Below are positions 15,730-26,835 of a DNA stretch of 64,000 bases, one piece after another; positions within the stretch are counted from its first letter, which is position 1; the number at the start of each line of letters is the position of its first letter. The DNA lies in the NCBI GenBank assembly GCA_017640725.1, contig JAEPQB010000002.1, positions 1-64,000 of the forward strand. Reading direction: 5' to 3'. The position numbers were made by a program, and so were the translations under genes. The DNA comes from Kordiimonadaceae bacterium. GTDB lineage: Bacteria; Pseudomonadota; Alphaproteobacteria; Sphingomonadales; Kordiimonadaceae. The notes below the pieces were generated by a model. That model was not told where the DNA came from. It saw only the letters and a program-made list of their open reading frames with translations, and searched no databases.

Positions 15730-17558
15730 TAAGCTTGCACCTCGCCCTCAGCAGGATATGTCTCAAGCGCCTTATCCATAATGCGGCGCGCAAGAGGGGC
15801 GGCCACACTAGAGCCACCACCGCCATGCTGAACAACAACCGAAACTGCCACCTTTGGCGCTTCAACTGGTGCATACCCAACGAACAAGGCGTGATCTCTT
15901 GATGCCCAGGGAAGTTCATCGTTATCAAGCACCCCGCCTTCAGCTTGTCGCTCCGCCAGTGAAATCCGCCTCACTTGGGCTGTACCGGTTTTACCGGCCT
16001 GTTTGGTCGCAGACTTACGTCGGGCATAATCATGCGCTGTACCACCCTCTTCCATCACCATTTCCATGGTGCGTTGAACAGTCTCAAGGTGGAATGGGTT
16101 GACATCCAAGGGCGCAAAGAAGCTCTCATCACGGTCTATGTCTGCAACAATCCGAGGGGTTGTTTGCTGTCCGCTCGCCAGTCGTGCCGTCATCACAGCG
16201 AGCTGCAGCGGTGTGGCCAGCATTGCGCCCTGCCCGATTGCCACATTCAGTGTTTCGCCCAACTGCCATGATTGTTGCTGGAATATGCGTTTCCATTCAC
16301 GCGTCGGCAAAAGCCCTTCTTTTTCGCCGTCAACACCCATGTCGAATGTCGTGCCAAGGCCAAATCGACTAGCCATATCTGCGATTAAATCGATATCGAG
16401 TTTTTCTGCGATTTCATAAAAATAGACATCACAGCTCTTGGCGATCGCTTCCAGCATATTCAGCTTACCGTGTCCGCGGTTCTGCCAACAGTGGAATGTG
16501 TGGTCACCCAGACGGTGCTTACCATTGCAGTAATAGGTCGTGTCCGGGGTGATCAATCCCTGTTCAAGCGCTGCCAACGCGACAACCATCTTGATGGTAG
16601 AACCCGGCGGGTATTGGCCCGATACGCTTTTGTTAAGAAGCGGTGTTCTTGGGTCTTTCAACAGCGCCTGCCAATTGGCGTTACTGATGCCGTTGGTAAA
16701 CTCGTTGGGGTCATAGCCAGGCGATGAAGCCATCGCCAATATGTCGCCTGACGCGATATCCATAACCACCACGCCTGCGGCTTCCTCGCCCAATTCCTGC
16801 ATCACATATTGCTGCAAAGGCATATCCAGCGTGAGATGAAGGTCATTCCCACGTATGGATTCCTCCCTTGGCGGAAGTTCCCGAATTTCGCGGCCAACGG
16901 CATTCACTTCAACCCTGCGGGTTCCAGAGGCACCACGCAACAGCGCCTCATAGCGCCGCTCAAGGCCTTGCTTGCCAATCTTGAAGCCAGGCAATTGATA
17001 CAAGGGGCTTTTGTAAACATCTTCTTCGTCTGGGCTCGCCATATAGCCAACCAAATGGGCAATCGACTCGCCACCCGGATAAAGGCGGCTCAAGCCGGCA
17101 TCCGTCATAACTCCTGGCAACTGCGGTATTTCAACGTTCAGCCTGCTGAAAGTTTCCCAGTCCAACCCTTGCGCCAACGTAACCGGCACGAATTTGCGCT
17201 GGCGGCTGATGCGCCGCCGGATGCGGCTGAGGCGGCGGTCATTCAAGTCAATGATCTGCTGCACTTTGGCGAGTGTAGGTTCGAGCTGATCCGCTTGCTC
17301 GGGCACCAAAAGCGCGCGCAAATCCTGCGTATTTGTCGCCAGCTTTTCCCCGTTTCGGTCATAAATTTCACCGCGTTCCGGGGCAATCAGCCGGATTGAA
17401 ATACGGTTTTTGTCCGCACGAAGGCGGTATTTTTCACCGTTAACAATAGAGAGATAATAAAGTCGAAGACCGAGCGCGCCCAGCACAATGCCTTGCAGGC
17501 CCGCCAACAATAGCGCGCGACGCGAATATGTTTGGTATCTTAGACCCTCACGTGCCAT
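15729..17558 (-). CDS. mrdA: Penicillin-binding protein 2 (transpeptidase)
   Basis: A 609-residue class B PBP. An N-terminal membrane anchor (about residues 15-38) is followed by the dimerisation/pedestal domain and a transpeptidase domain with the three active-site motifs: PPGSTIK (SxxK), the SCD (SxN-type) motif in 'AKSCDVYFYEI' and KTGTAQ. It crosslinks peptidoglycan in the elongasome with RodA. The N-terminal region precedes a typical 'PERGEIYDRNG' segment. It lies between mreD (seven-base gap) and rodA (overlap). Confidence 0.97.
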   Translation of the reverse strand: MAREGLRYQTYSRRALLLAGLQGIVLGALGLRLYYLSIVNGEKYRLRADKNRISIRLIAPERGEIYDRNGEKLATNTQDLRALLVPEQADQLEPTLAKVQQIIDLNDRRLSRIRRRISRQRKFVPVTLAQGLDWETFSRLNVEIPQLPGVMTDAGLSRLYPGGESIAHLVGYMASPDEEDVYKSPLYQLPGFKIGKQGLERRYEALLRGASGTRRVEVNAVGREIRELPPREESIRGNDLHLTLDMPLQQYVMQELGEEAAGVVVMDIASGDILAMASSPGYDPNEFTNGISNANWQALLKDPRTPLLNKSVSGQYPPGSTIKMVVALAALEQGLITPDTTYYCNGKHRLGDHTFHCWQNRGHGKLNMLEAIAKSCDVYFYEIAEKLDIDLIADMASRFGLGTTFDMGVDGEKEGLLPTREWKRIFQQQSWQLGETLNVAIGQGAMLATPLQLAVMTARLASGQQTTPRIVADIDRDESFFAPLDVNPFHLETVQRTMEMVMEEGGTAHDYARRKSATKQAGKTGTAQVRRISLAERQAEGGVLDNDELPWASRDHALFVGYAPVEAPKVAVSVVVQHGGGGSSVAAPLARRIMDKALETYPAEGEVQA

Positions 17559-17565
17559 CTAAACT

Positions 17566-18072
17566 CTACAAAACCCAACGTCTTAAGCGGCCAAGAACAA
17601 ATGCAACTGGCGCATAAAAGAATGATGTCACAAGCCACTGCAAAAATACAGTATCTGCCGCAAGAAACTGCCCGGCCACCGCAGATGTCAAAAGCCATGA
17701 AAGCGTAAAGAACCCAAATGCCATCACGGAGAATACACCCCAGTAAACACCCCTGTTTTTGCCTTTGTAATATTTGAGCTGATTGAGCACAAAAAGGCGT
17801 GTCAAAAGCAGCATGACGGTATTCACACCAAGCGGCGCACCAAGCCAAAGATCAAGAAACAGTCCAAGCAGTGTACACGCCCCATACGGCATCAGAAGTG
17901 GCCGCCAGGACAGCCAATAAAAGCAGGAAATCATGACAAGGTGCGGCGTTGCATAGTCAGCCAGTCCGCTTCCGAGCGGCAACAGCATAAGCATCGCCAA
18001 GCCAATCGACACCACGACGGGCATCAGCCCGGCGACGCCTAACATATTCTGCGCTGGTCTTGGGCCTGCCAT
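17566..18072 (-). CDS. mreD: Rod-shape protein MreD
   Basis: A 168-residue inner-membrane protein with about five hydrophobic segments, in the fixed position between mreC and mrdA. Sequence is weakly conserved in this family; the 'GLFLDLWLGAPLGVNT' segment and gene order support the call. It links MreC to the rest of the elongasome. Its start shares a base with the mreC stop. Confidence 0.88.
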   Translation of the reverse strand: MAGPRPAQNMLGVAGLMPVVVSIGLAMLMLLPLGSGLADYATPHLVMISCFYWLSWRPLLMPYGACTLLGLFLDLWLGAPLGVNTVMLLLTRLFVLNQLKYYKGKNRGVYWGVFSVMAFGFFTLSWLLTSAVAGQFLAADTVFLQWLVTSFFYAPVAFVLGRLRRWVL

Positions 18073-18968
18073 TATTGCCCCCCTGCTTGTTCAGGCGCCT
18101 GAACAGAGTCCAATTCTGGAGGCAATGGCCGATAGTCCATCACCCGAACAAAATCCAATGTATTCAAATTGCTGACAGGTGTTAACTCTATGAAGTCTTC
18201 AACGATCCCCGTGATTTCGCCCACCGGTATGTCGGGCGGGAACAATCCGCCATGACCTGACGTCACAACGCGGTCACCCACCTGCACACTGCTGTCCACC
18301 GCCAAAAAACGCATCCGCATAAAAGCTTCGTTCAAGCCTTCGGCGATAGCGACATCACCGGTTCGTTCCAACCTGATCGGGACACGGCTGTTGAGATCAG
18401 TGATCAAAAGAACCCGTGTGGTCATTAGGCCCACCTCGATGGTTCTGCCAACCAGTCCCAACTCGTCAACTACTGGCAGGTTTCCGCTCACATTTTCCGT
18501 AGAGCCCGCATTAATCAGGACGCTGCGCTCAAACGCACCGCCACCAATGCCAATAACAGCAGCTGTTGCCAGAGGGGGAACTTCGCGCTCTGGCACCTTC
18601 AGAATTTGGCGCAGGCGCTCATTTTCAACAATTAGTCGCTGCGCCGCTTCGCGCCATTGACGCAATTTGCCGTTTTCATCGCGCAGCTCCTGGTTCTCGA
18701 GATAAATATCACCCACACCAGCAACTCGCTCCAATCCCGACTGCAGAATTTGAATGGGCTCATTCAGCAACGTCAATACGGGTGTCGCCAGATCGTTCGC
18801 ATACGCGCGCACCTGCCGGGGTACGCCTGAACCAAATAGTTCAAGCGCATACAAGGCGATTGCCAGCCCCATATACAGCCAAAAGGCGTCCCTTCCGCGG
18901 GCAACCCGTTTTGACAGGGTGCCCCGGCCTCTGACGCCAGTTGTCCGCATGGTTGGGCTCAGCTTCAA
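18072..18968 (-). CDS. mreC: Rod-shape protein MreC
   Basis: A 298-residue protein with a transmembrane helix at about residues 30-50, a coiled-coil (about 75-115, 'ELRDENGKLRQWREAAQRL') and the periplasmic beta domains with 'VDELGLVGRTIEVG' and 'VVTSGHGGLFPPDIPVGEI'. It organises the elongasome by binding PBP2. The start may be TTG at 18968 (directly behind GGGGAGG) or ATG at 18950; the product differs by six residues. Confidence 0.95.
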   Translation of the reverse strand: MKLSPTMRTTGVRGRGTLSKRVARGRDAFWLYMGLAIALYALELFGSGVPRQVRAYANDLATPVLTLLNEPIQILQSGLERVAGVGDIYLENQELRDENGKLRQWREAAQRLIVENERLRQILKVPEREVPPLATAAVIGIGGGAFERSVLINAGSTENVSGNLPVVDELGLVGRTIEVGLMTTRVLLITDLNSRVPIRLERTGDVAIAEGLNEAFMRMRFLAVDSSVQVGDRVVTSGHGGLFPPDIPVGEITGIVEDFIELTPVSNLNTLDFVRVMDYRPLPPELDSVQAPEQAGGQ

Positions 18969-19015
18969 CCCTCCCCTTTATCTTGGTTAAAGCGCAATCA
19001 TATGCTGAAAATGCT

Positions 19016-20080
<1,065 letters not shown>

Positions 20081-20198
20081 CTACCCCAAAACGGGAATCT
20101 ATAGCTGGTTATGGGCCAGTTGCAGCCCAGACACAAGCCTTGAGGCCGCAGTTGTGCACAAGAATCAGCATTTTTTGTGGCCGAGAAGCAAATTTCGC

Positions 20199-20231
20199 CA
20201 AAAACAGGCAGTTACCAGCCAGTAACTGCCT
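20199..20231 (-). terminator. Rho-independent terminator of leuA
   Basis: On the minus strand AGGCAGTTAC-TGGCTG-GTAACTGCCT, a perfect 10-bp stem, is followed by GTTTTTGG. It lies 25 bases past the leuA stop and separates leuA from the mre operon. Confidence 0.88.
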
Positions 20232-20255
20232 ATAATTTTAGGAAAAATCCCGCCT

Positions 20256-21803
20256 TCAGCCAGTGGCTGCCAGCGGCTTCTTCTCACGCTTCACCAACAG
20301 CTTGTTCGCTGCAGCCACATAGGCCCTTGCAGCAGCTGTTACGGTGTCTTCGTGGGCACCTTGCCCATTAACGGTTCTGCCCTCTTCCTCAAGACGAACT
20401 GTACACTCAGCCTGTGCATCCGTGCCATGAGTGACCGCGTGAACCTGAAACAAAACCAGGTGAGGCTCGAATTCGACGATGTCCTTGATGGCGTTAAACG
20501 CGGCGTCGACCGGGCCTGAGCCGTAGACGACGGCCTTCTTTTCTTCATCATCAATTTTCATCGTTAGGTCTGCGACAGCAGTGCCGTTTGACGAGGAGTG
20601 TGTGTTGAGCGCAATAACCTGAAGGCGGTTTTCCGACGTCGCAACCTCGTCATCAACCAGTGCGATAATGTCCTCGTCATAGATTGTCTTTTTGCGGTCC
20701 GCGAGTTCCTTGAACCGTCGGAAACAGTCCTGAAAGGCGTTGTCCCCCAATTCGTAGCCGAGTTCCTTAAGCTTGTCGGCGAATGCCGCCCTTCCAGACA
20801 ATTTGCCCAGAACCAAAGTGGTTTTTGTAACACCGACGGACTCAGGTGTCATAATTTCATAGGTTTCGGCGGCCTTAAGCACACCGTCCTGGTGAATACC
20901 GCTTTCGTGGGCAAACGCATTGGCGCCCACAATCGCTTTATTGTTCTGTACGCTGAAGCCTGTGACCAGAGACACAAGCTTGCTTGCCTTGGAAATTTCT
21001 GTTGAGACCACACCCGTATGGAAAGGCATTGCGTCAGCCCGGGTTCTAAGCGCCATAACGACCTCTTCCATGGCTGCGTTACCGGCGCGTTCGCCAATGC
21101 CATTGATGGTGCACTCAATTTGCCGCGCACCGCCCATAACACCGGCGAGAGAATTTGCGACCGCAAGGCCAAGGTCATTGTGGCAATGTGTTGAGAAAAT
21201 GGCCTTGTCCGCATCGGTGACGTTTTCGATAACATCGACATACATTTGGCCGTATTCCTGCGGAGTGGCGTAACCAACTGTATCCGGCAGGTTAATCGTT
21301 GTCGCACCGGCCCGGATGGCGGTATCGACAGCACGGTATAAGAAGTCCATGTCGGTGCGTGTGGCGTCTTCTGCAGACCACTCCACATCATCGGTGAACT
21401 GGCGCGCATGAGAAACGGATTGATGAATCGCTTCCAGAACCGCCTCAGGCTCCATTTGCAGTTTCACTTTCATATGCAATGGACTGGTCGCGATAAAGGT
21501 ATGAATACGCCCACTTTCAGCTGGTTTGATAGCTTCTGCCGCGCGGTCGATATCGCCAAGTGCCGCGCGCGCAAGCGAACAGACTGTGGAGTTCTTGATG
21601 CGTTCGGCTATTTGGCGCACGCATTCAAAGTCACCGTTTGACGCAATGGCAAAACCGGCTTCGATGATATCAACGCCCATGGCTTCGAGCTGCTCAGCAA
21701 TGCGCAGCTTTTCCTCAAGTGTCATAGATGCGCCTGGGGATTGCTCGCCGTCTCGCAAGGTGGTGTCAAAGATTCGCACACGATTCTTGTCGGTGTGTGA
21801 CAT
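20256..21803 (-). CDS. leuA: 2-isopropylmalate synthase
   Basis: A 515-residue enzyme: a DRE-TIM barrel with 'FDTTLRDGEQSPGASM' at the N-terminus and 'STHCHNDLGLAVANS' (metal His pair), then a C-terminal LeuA allosteric domain (about 390-510) for leucine feedback. It condenses acetyl-CoA with 2-oxoisovalerate, the first committed step to leucine. The AGGA ribosome site lies before the ATG at 21803. A Leu-rich small ORF and a long hairpin lie between its probable promoter and its start. Confidence 0.97.
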   Translation of the reverse strand: MSHTDKNRVRIFDTTLRDGEQSPGASMTLEEKLRIAEQLEAMGVDIIEAGFAIASNGDFECVRQIAERIKNSTVCSLARAALGDIDRAAEAIKPAESGRIHTFIATSPLHMKVKLQMEPEAVLEAIHQSVSHARQFTDDVEWSAEDATRTDMDFLYRAVDTAIRAGATTINLPDTVGYATPQEYGQMYVDVIENVTDADKAIFSTHCHNDLGLAVANSLAGVMGGARQIECTINGIGERAGNAAMEEVVMALRTRADAMPFHTGVVSTEISKASKLVSLVTGFSVQNNKAIVGANAFAHESGIHQDGVLKAAETYEIMTPESVGVTKTTLVLGKLSGRAAFADKLKELGYELGDNAFQDCFRRFKELADRKKTIYDEDIIALVDDEVATSENRLQVIALNTHSSSNGTAVADLTMKIDDEEKKAVVYGSGPVDAAFNAIKDIVEFEPHLVLFQVHAVTHGTDAQAECTVRLEEEGRTVNGQGAHEDTVTAAARAYVAAANKLLVKREKKPLAATG

Positions 21804-21857
21804 GATAAAATCCTAAATTTTCTAATGAATGTTTGAACGTAACTTCAGGCTGTTCCC

Positions 21858-21899
21858 TTAAGCACCAAAGCGTTCACGCGCTTCTGCCGGTGTGCTCAA
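21858..21899 (-). promoter_or_regulatory. Leader hairpin before leuA
   Basis: On the minus strand TTGAGCAC (21892-21899) and GTGCTTAA pair around an inner GAAGCG/CGCTTT stem with loop cgtgaa. The first arm overlaps the stop codon of the Leu-rich small ORF, so ribosome position on that ORF would control the fold. No run of T follows, so it is not a standard terminator. Confidence 0.4.
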
Positions 21900-22048
21900 G
21901 GGCCAACTAGTCGGCCAGCACCTAGAAGTAGAAGCGTTAGCAGCAGAGTGGCAGCGACTGTGCCAGCAAACCGTAAACGGGCCTCAGCCTGTTGCCTTGA
22001 AATTGCAACGGCTTTCGCTTTTGACCTGTTTTTTGGCGCGTATGTCAT
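21896..22048 (-). CDS. Small Leu-rich ORF in the leuA leader
   Basis: A 50-residue ORF, ATG at 22048, weak GTGAGA ribosome site, TGA at 21896-21898. Its basic N-terminal half is followed by 'AATLLLTLLLLGAGRL': seven Leu in eight codons, using CTA several times, a rare Leu codon in the neighbouring genes. It ends 92 bases before the leuA ATG. Two readings are possible. It may be a leader peptide through which leucyl-tRNA supply controls leuA, or a small single-pass membrane protein. Context favours the first, but the arrangement is not a textbook attenuator. Confidence 0.5.
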   Translation of the reverse strand: MTYAPKNRSKAKAVAISRQQAEARLRFAGTVAATLLLTLLLLGAGRLVGP

Positions 22049-22093
22049 GTTTCTCACATGCCTTCAATTAATGTCGTCATTTAAGACTCAAAA

Positions 22094-22121
22094 ACTATAA
22101 TATTTTCTAAACGTAGTGCAA
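22094..22121 (-). promoter_or_regulatory. Putative leuA promoter
   Basis: The minus strand shows TTGCAC (22116-22121), a 16-base spacer and TATAGT (22094-22099), 46 bases before the small ORF's ATG. It follows the ilvC terminator, so leuA needs its own promoter here. Confidence 0.45.
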
Positions 22122-22157
22122 AGTGAAATTTTATTTCAAAATAGAATTTTGACATTC

Positions 22158-22190
22158 AAGAAAAAGGGCGGCTTCAGGAGAAAGCCGCCC
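22158..22190 (-). terminator. Rho-independent terminator of the ilvB-ilvN-ilvC operon
   Basis: The minus strand reads GGGCGGCTT-tctcctg-AAGCCGCCC followed by TTTTTCTT. It is a 9-bp perfect GC-rich stem, 27 bases past the ilvC stop. Confidence 0.93.
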
Positions 22191-22217
22191 ACTGTGAATA
22201 ACCCACTGCTTTGAATG

Positions 22218-23800
<1,583 letters not shown>

Positions 23801-23831
23801 GATGAAAATTCCGTATCGACTTCAGGGCGGG

Positions 23832-25625
23832 TTATACCACAGCCAGCGCTTCGGCGTCTGTAGGTTTGCTGACACCGTCACCCGGCAATAGCATCTCATT
23901 ATGCGCCGCACCAGCAGGTACCATGGGGAAGCAGTTTTCAAGCTTTGCAACACGGCAGTCAACAATGACCGGACCATCGGTTTCGATCATTTCGGTGATC
24001 ACGGCGTCAAGGTCTTCGGCTTTTTCAACTTTCAAGCCCTTCATGCCATACGCTTCGGCCAACGCCACAAAATCGGGTAGAGACGCCGAATAGCTTTCAG
24101 AACGACGTCCCTCATAGCTCAGGTCCTGCCATTGGCGCACCATTCCCATATATTCATTATTCATAATGAACACCTTCACAGGCAAATTATATTGCTTGAG
24201 AGTGCCGAGCTCCTGAATGTTCATCTGGATGGAAGCTTCACCTGCAACGTCTATGCACAGCCGGTCAGGAAAGGCGATCTGAGCCCCCATCGCAGCCGGC
24301 AAGCCATATCCCATGGTGCCAAGGCCGCCAGACGTTAGCCAGCGGTTTGGTTTTTCAAAACCCAGGAACTGCGCCGCCCACATCTGATGCTGCCCAACTT
24401 CCGTTGAAATGATGGGATCTTTGTCCTTCGTCAGGGCCTCAAGGCGCTCTAGTGCCTTTTGCGGCATGATAACATCGGCCTGATCCTGGTATTTGAGGCA
24501 CTCGCGCGACCGCCATCCTTCAATCTGGCTCCACCAATCGTCCAGGCTAGGCTGGTGATTGGAAAAGCCCTCTTCCTTCCAAATATCGATCATGCGACGA
24601 ATGACGTGTGCCGCATCTCCGACGATAGGGATATCAACAGCAACATTCTTGTTGATTGAAGACAGATCAATATCCACATGAATTTTCTTGGAACCCGGCG
24701 AAAAAGCATCAACCCGCCCCGTCACGCGGTCATCAAAGCGGGCGCCCAGATTTACCATAACATCACAATCGTGCATGGCGTGATTGGCTTCCCATGTGCC
24801 ATGCATGCCAAGCATGCCAAGGAACTGTTTTTCGCTTGCGGCAAAAGCCCCTAGCCCCATCAAAGTACTGGTTACCGGAAACCCTGTCATGTGCGCGAGT
24901 TCGGTCAACAGATCTGACGCTTCTGGCCCCGAATTGATGATGCCACCGCCGGTGTAGAGGATCGGGCGTTTGGCCGTAGCCATTGCAGCAACCGCCTCGC
25001 GAATAGCTTCCTCTTCCCCTTCAAGCTGAGGACGATAAGTGCGATGTTCCCCGCGGCCGGTTACCTCATATTCTGCCTGTTCAATCTGCACATCTTTGGG
25101 CAGATCAATTACGACGGGACCCGGTCGTCCATTGGTCGCCACATAAAATGCTTCATGGAATACGTTCGGAATGTCCGCCGCATCCTTCACCAGATAATTA
25201 TGCTTGGTGCAGGGGCGCGTTATGCCAACTGTATCCGCTTCCTGAAATGCGTCGTTGCCGATCAAATGCCGGGCAACCTGGCCGGTCAAACAAATCATTG
25301 GGATCGAATCGAGCATGGCGTCGGTCAAGCCAGTTACGGCATTGGTGGCACCAGGGCCTGACGTCACCAAAACCACACCGGGTTTGCCAGTTGACCGGGC
25401 ATAGCCCTCTGCCGCATGCGTTGCGGCCTGCTCGTGACGCACCAGAATATGCCTGATTTTATCCTGCTTAAACAGTTCATCATAGATGGGCAGCACAGCA
25501 CCACCCGGATATCCAAAGACGACCTCGACGCCGAGGTCCGTCAATGCTTTGAGGATCATCTGCGCGCCGCTCAACTTAGTCGCGGCTGCCGCTTTTTTGC
25601 GGGTCGTTGCCATCGATGCAGTCAT
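23832..25625 (-). CDS. ilvB: Acetolactate synthase large subunit
   Basis: A 597-residue ThDP enzyme with the three domains of the family. The catalytic Glu lies in 'RHEQAATHAAEGYARSTGK'. FAD-binding central domain and C-terminal ThDP motif (GDGxxxNN type, here 'VAGEASIQMNIQELGT', with VAGEAS in place of the usual GDGSF-like start, then 'NNEYMGMVRQWQ') follow. It makes acetolactate or acetohydroxybutyrate from pyruvate. Start ATG at 25625 overlaps the stop of a small upstream ORF. The Gly-Asp of the motif is replaced by Gly-Glu, worth noting but seen in acetohydroxyacid synthases. Confidence 0.96.
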   Translation of the reverse strand: MTASMATTRKKAAAATKLSGAQMILKALTDLGVEVVFGYPGGAVLPIYDELFKQDKIRHILVRHEQAATHAAEGYARSTGKPGVVLVTSGPGATNAVTGLTDAMLDSIPMICLTGQVARHLIGNDAFQEADTVGITRPCTKHNYLVKDAADIPNVFHEAFYVATNGRPGPVVIDLPKDVQIEQAEYEVTGRGEHRTYRPQLEGEEEAIREAVAAMATAKRPILYTGGGIINSGPEASDLLTELAHMTGFPVTSTLMGLGAFAASEKQFLGMLGMHGTWEANHAMHDCDVMVNLGARFDDRVTGRVDAFSPGSKKIHVDIDLSSINKNVAVDIPIVGDAAHVIRRMIDIWKEEGFSNHQPSLDDWWSQIEGWRSRECLKYQDQADVIMPQKALERLEALTKDKDPIISTEVGQHQMWAAQFLGFEKPNRWLTSGGLGTMGYGLPAAMGAQIAFPDRLCIDVAGEASIQMNIQELGTLKQYNLPVKVFIMNNEYMGMVRQWQDLSYEGRRSESYSASLPDFVALAEAYGMKGLKVEKAEDLDAVITEMIETDGPVIVDCRVAKLENCFPMVPAGAAHNEMLLPGDGVSKPTDAEALAVV

Positions 25626-25714
25626 CTGGTGTTTCTCACTGTTAAACTCAATCTACGCCCAAAACCCCCACCTAATAGTAATTGGGGACGCTCTAAGAGC
25701 GCCACCCTGTTCAT
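25622..25714 (-). CDS. Small ORF overlapping the ilvB start
   Basis: A 30-residue ORF with ATG at 25714. Its TGA (25622-25624) overlaps the ilvB ATG as ATGA. It reads 'MNRVALLERPQLLLGGG' in the first half and includes consecutive TTA-CTA-TTA, all rare Leu codons, and CTC-TTA earlier. It has no clear ribosome site of its own. It spans the second of two alternative hairpins. It may be a regulatory leader peptide coupling branched-chain aminoacyl-tRNA supply to ilvB translation. Confidence 0.4.
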   Translation of the reverse strand: MNRVALLERPQLLLGGGFGRRLSLTVRNTR

Positions 25715-25744
25715 ATTAATTGGGGGCGCTCAAAGAGCGCCCCC
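25684..25744 (-). promoter_or_regulatory. ilvB: Tandem hairpins with interchangeable arms before ilvB
   Basis: On the minus strand four 10-base arms lie in order: GGGGGCGCTC (25735-25744), GAGCGCCCCC (25722-25731), GGTGGCGCTC (25697-25706) and GAGCGTCCCC (25684-25693). Arm 1 pairs with 2, and 3 with 4. Arm 2 also pairs with arm 3 almost as well, so the folds exclude one another, as in amino acid attenuators. The two units are imperfect direct repeats about 38 bases apart, each followed by AATTA-TAT-like sequence. No T-run follows arm 4, so translational control or pausing is as likely as transcription termination. Confidence 0.55.
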
Positions 25745-25860
25745 GGGGTGGGTCTCGTCACAGTTGAGGTCTGCTTTGGGCTTTCAGACCTCTGACGATG
25801 TCGCAGGCTGGCATGACATCGTCGAATCCCGTTTTATTGTACGATAATTACCCGGTCAAC

Positions 25861-26796
25861 CTATTTTTTGAATAATTTAGTAACTAAATTATCAAAATAG
25901 CTTTCCGAATATTGCGCATCAAGCGTGTTCCAGTGAGAAAACTGGTTCCTAAACCAAGTTAGCTGCCGTTTGGCGAAGCGTCTGGTCTGCATTTTCGCGT
26001 CGTCAGATGCCTTTTCTAGCGAATTACTACCTTCCAAATAAGCGATCAGCGAAGGTACACCAAGCGCACGCATGACCGGCAGTTCCCTTGACAGATTGCG
26101 TTCCAAAAGCGCCTCAACTTCCCTTAGCCCGCCTTCTTCCAGCATGAGGTCGAAACGCCTATTGCAACGTTCATAAAGTACCTCCCTTTCAGGCAGCAAA
26201 ATGAATTTCTCAACGGCCCCCTTGATGTCGTGAGCTTGCATCGGACCAGGTTCGGTTTTTTTCTGCCATTCGCTCAGCGGTGTACCTGTGGCGCGTTCCA
26301 CTTCCACAGCCCGGCATATGCGCTGGCTATCACCTGGAGCCAGTCGCTTCGCGATAACCGGGTCACTCATTTGCAATTCTGTGTGCAGAACTGCACTACC
26401 GGCCTCTGCACACTGACGGCGCACTTCCTGCCTGATCTCATCGGGGATATCCGGCACGCGCGCGATCCCGTCCAACAACACCTTGAAATACATGCCGGTA
26501 CCGCCAACCAGAATTGGCAGCTTGTCTTCTGCCCAGGCTTGTTCGATCTGATGCATGGCGTGTTCAGCCCAAAAAGCAGCCGAACATGTTTTGGCGCCAT
26601 CGAGGAACCTGTACAGGCGATGCGGCGCCTGTTGTTCCTCTAGTTCGCTGGGGCATGCAGTGATGACCTGCAGGTCACGGTATACCTGCATGCTATCTGC
26701 GTTGATGATGACACCGTCATATTCAGAAGCCGCTTTGAGCGCGAATGCCGACTTGCCGCCTGCTGTTGGACCTGCAATAAAAAGGGCTCGTTTCAC
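25861..26796 (-). CDS. miaA: tRNA dimethylallyltransferase
   Basis: A 311-residue enzyme with P-loop 'GPTAGGKS' (9-16), 'INADSMQVYRDL', 'PHRLYRF' and 'ILVGGTGMYFKVLLDGI'. It adds dimethylallyl to A37 of tRNAs reading UNN codons. Start is GTG at 26796, only 39 bases from the divergent serB start (or 21 from its upstream ATG). The C-terminal 'TRRFAKRQLTWFRNQ' is typical. Confidence 0.96.
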   Translation of the reverse strand: MKRALFIAGPTAGGKSAFALKAASEYDGVIINADSMQVYRDLQVITACPSELEEQQAPHRLYRFLDGAKTCSAAFWAEHAMHQIEQAWAEDKLPILVGGTGMYFKVLLDGIARVPDIPDEIRQEVRRQCAEAGSAVLHTELQMSDPVIAKRLAPGDSQRICRAVEVERATGTPLSEWQKKTEPGPMQAHDIKGAVEKFILLPEREVLYERCNRRFDLMLEEGGLREVEALLERNLSRELPVMRALGVPSLIAYLEGSNSLEKASDDAKMQTRRFAKRQLTWFRNQFSHWNTLDAQYSESYFDNLVTKLFKK

Positions 26797-26835
26797 GAAT
26801 TGGCCTTACCTGGCTGAATGGATATCGGAAATTCA

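Noticed and set aside
21804-21900. Classical leu attenuator terminator
   Set aside because: The hairpin before leuA lacks a T-run, so a standard transcription attenuator is not claimed.
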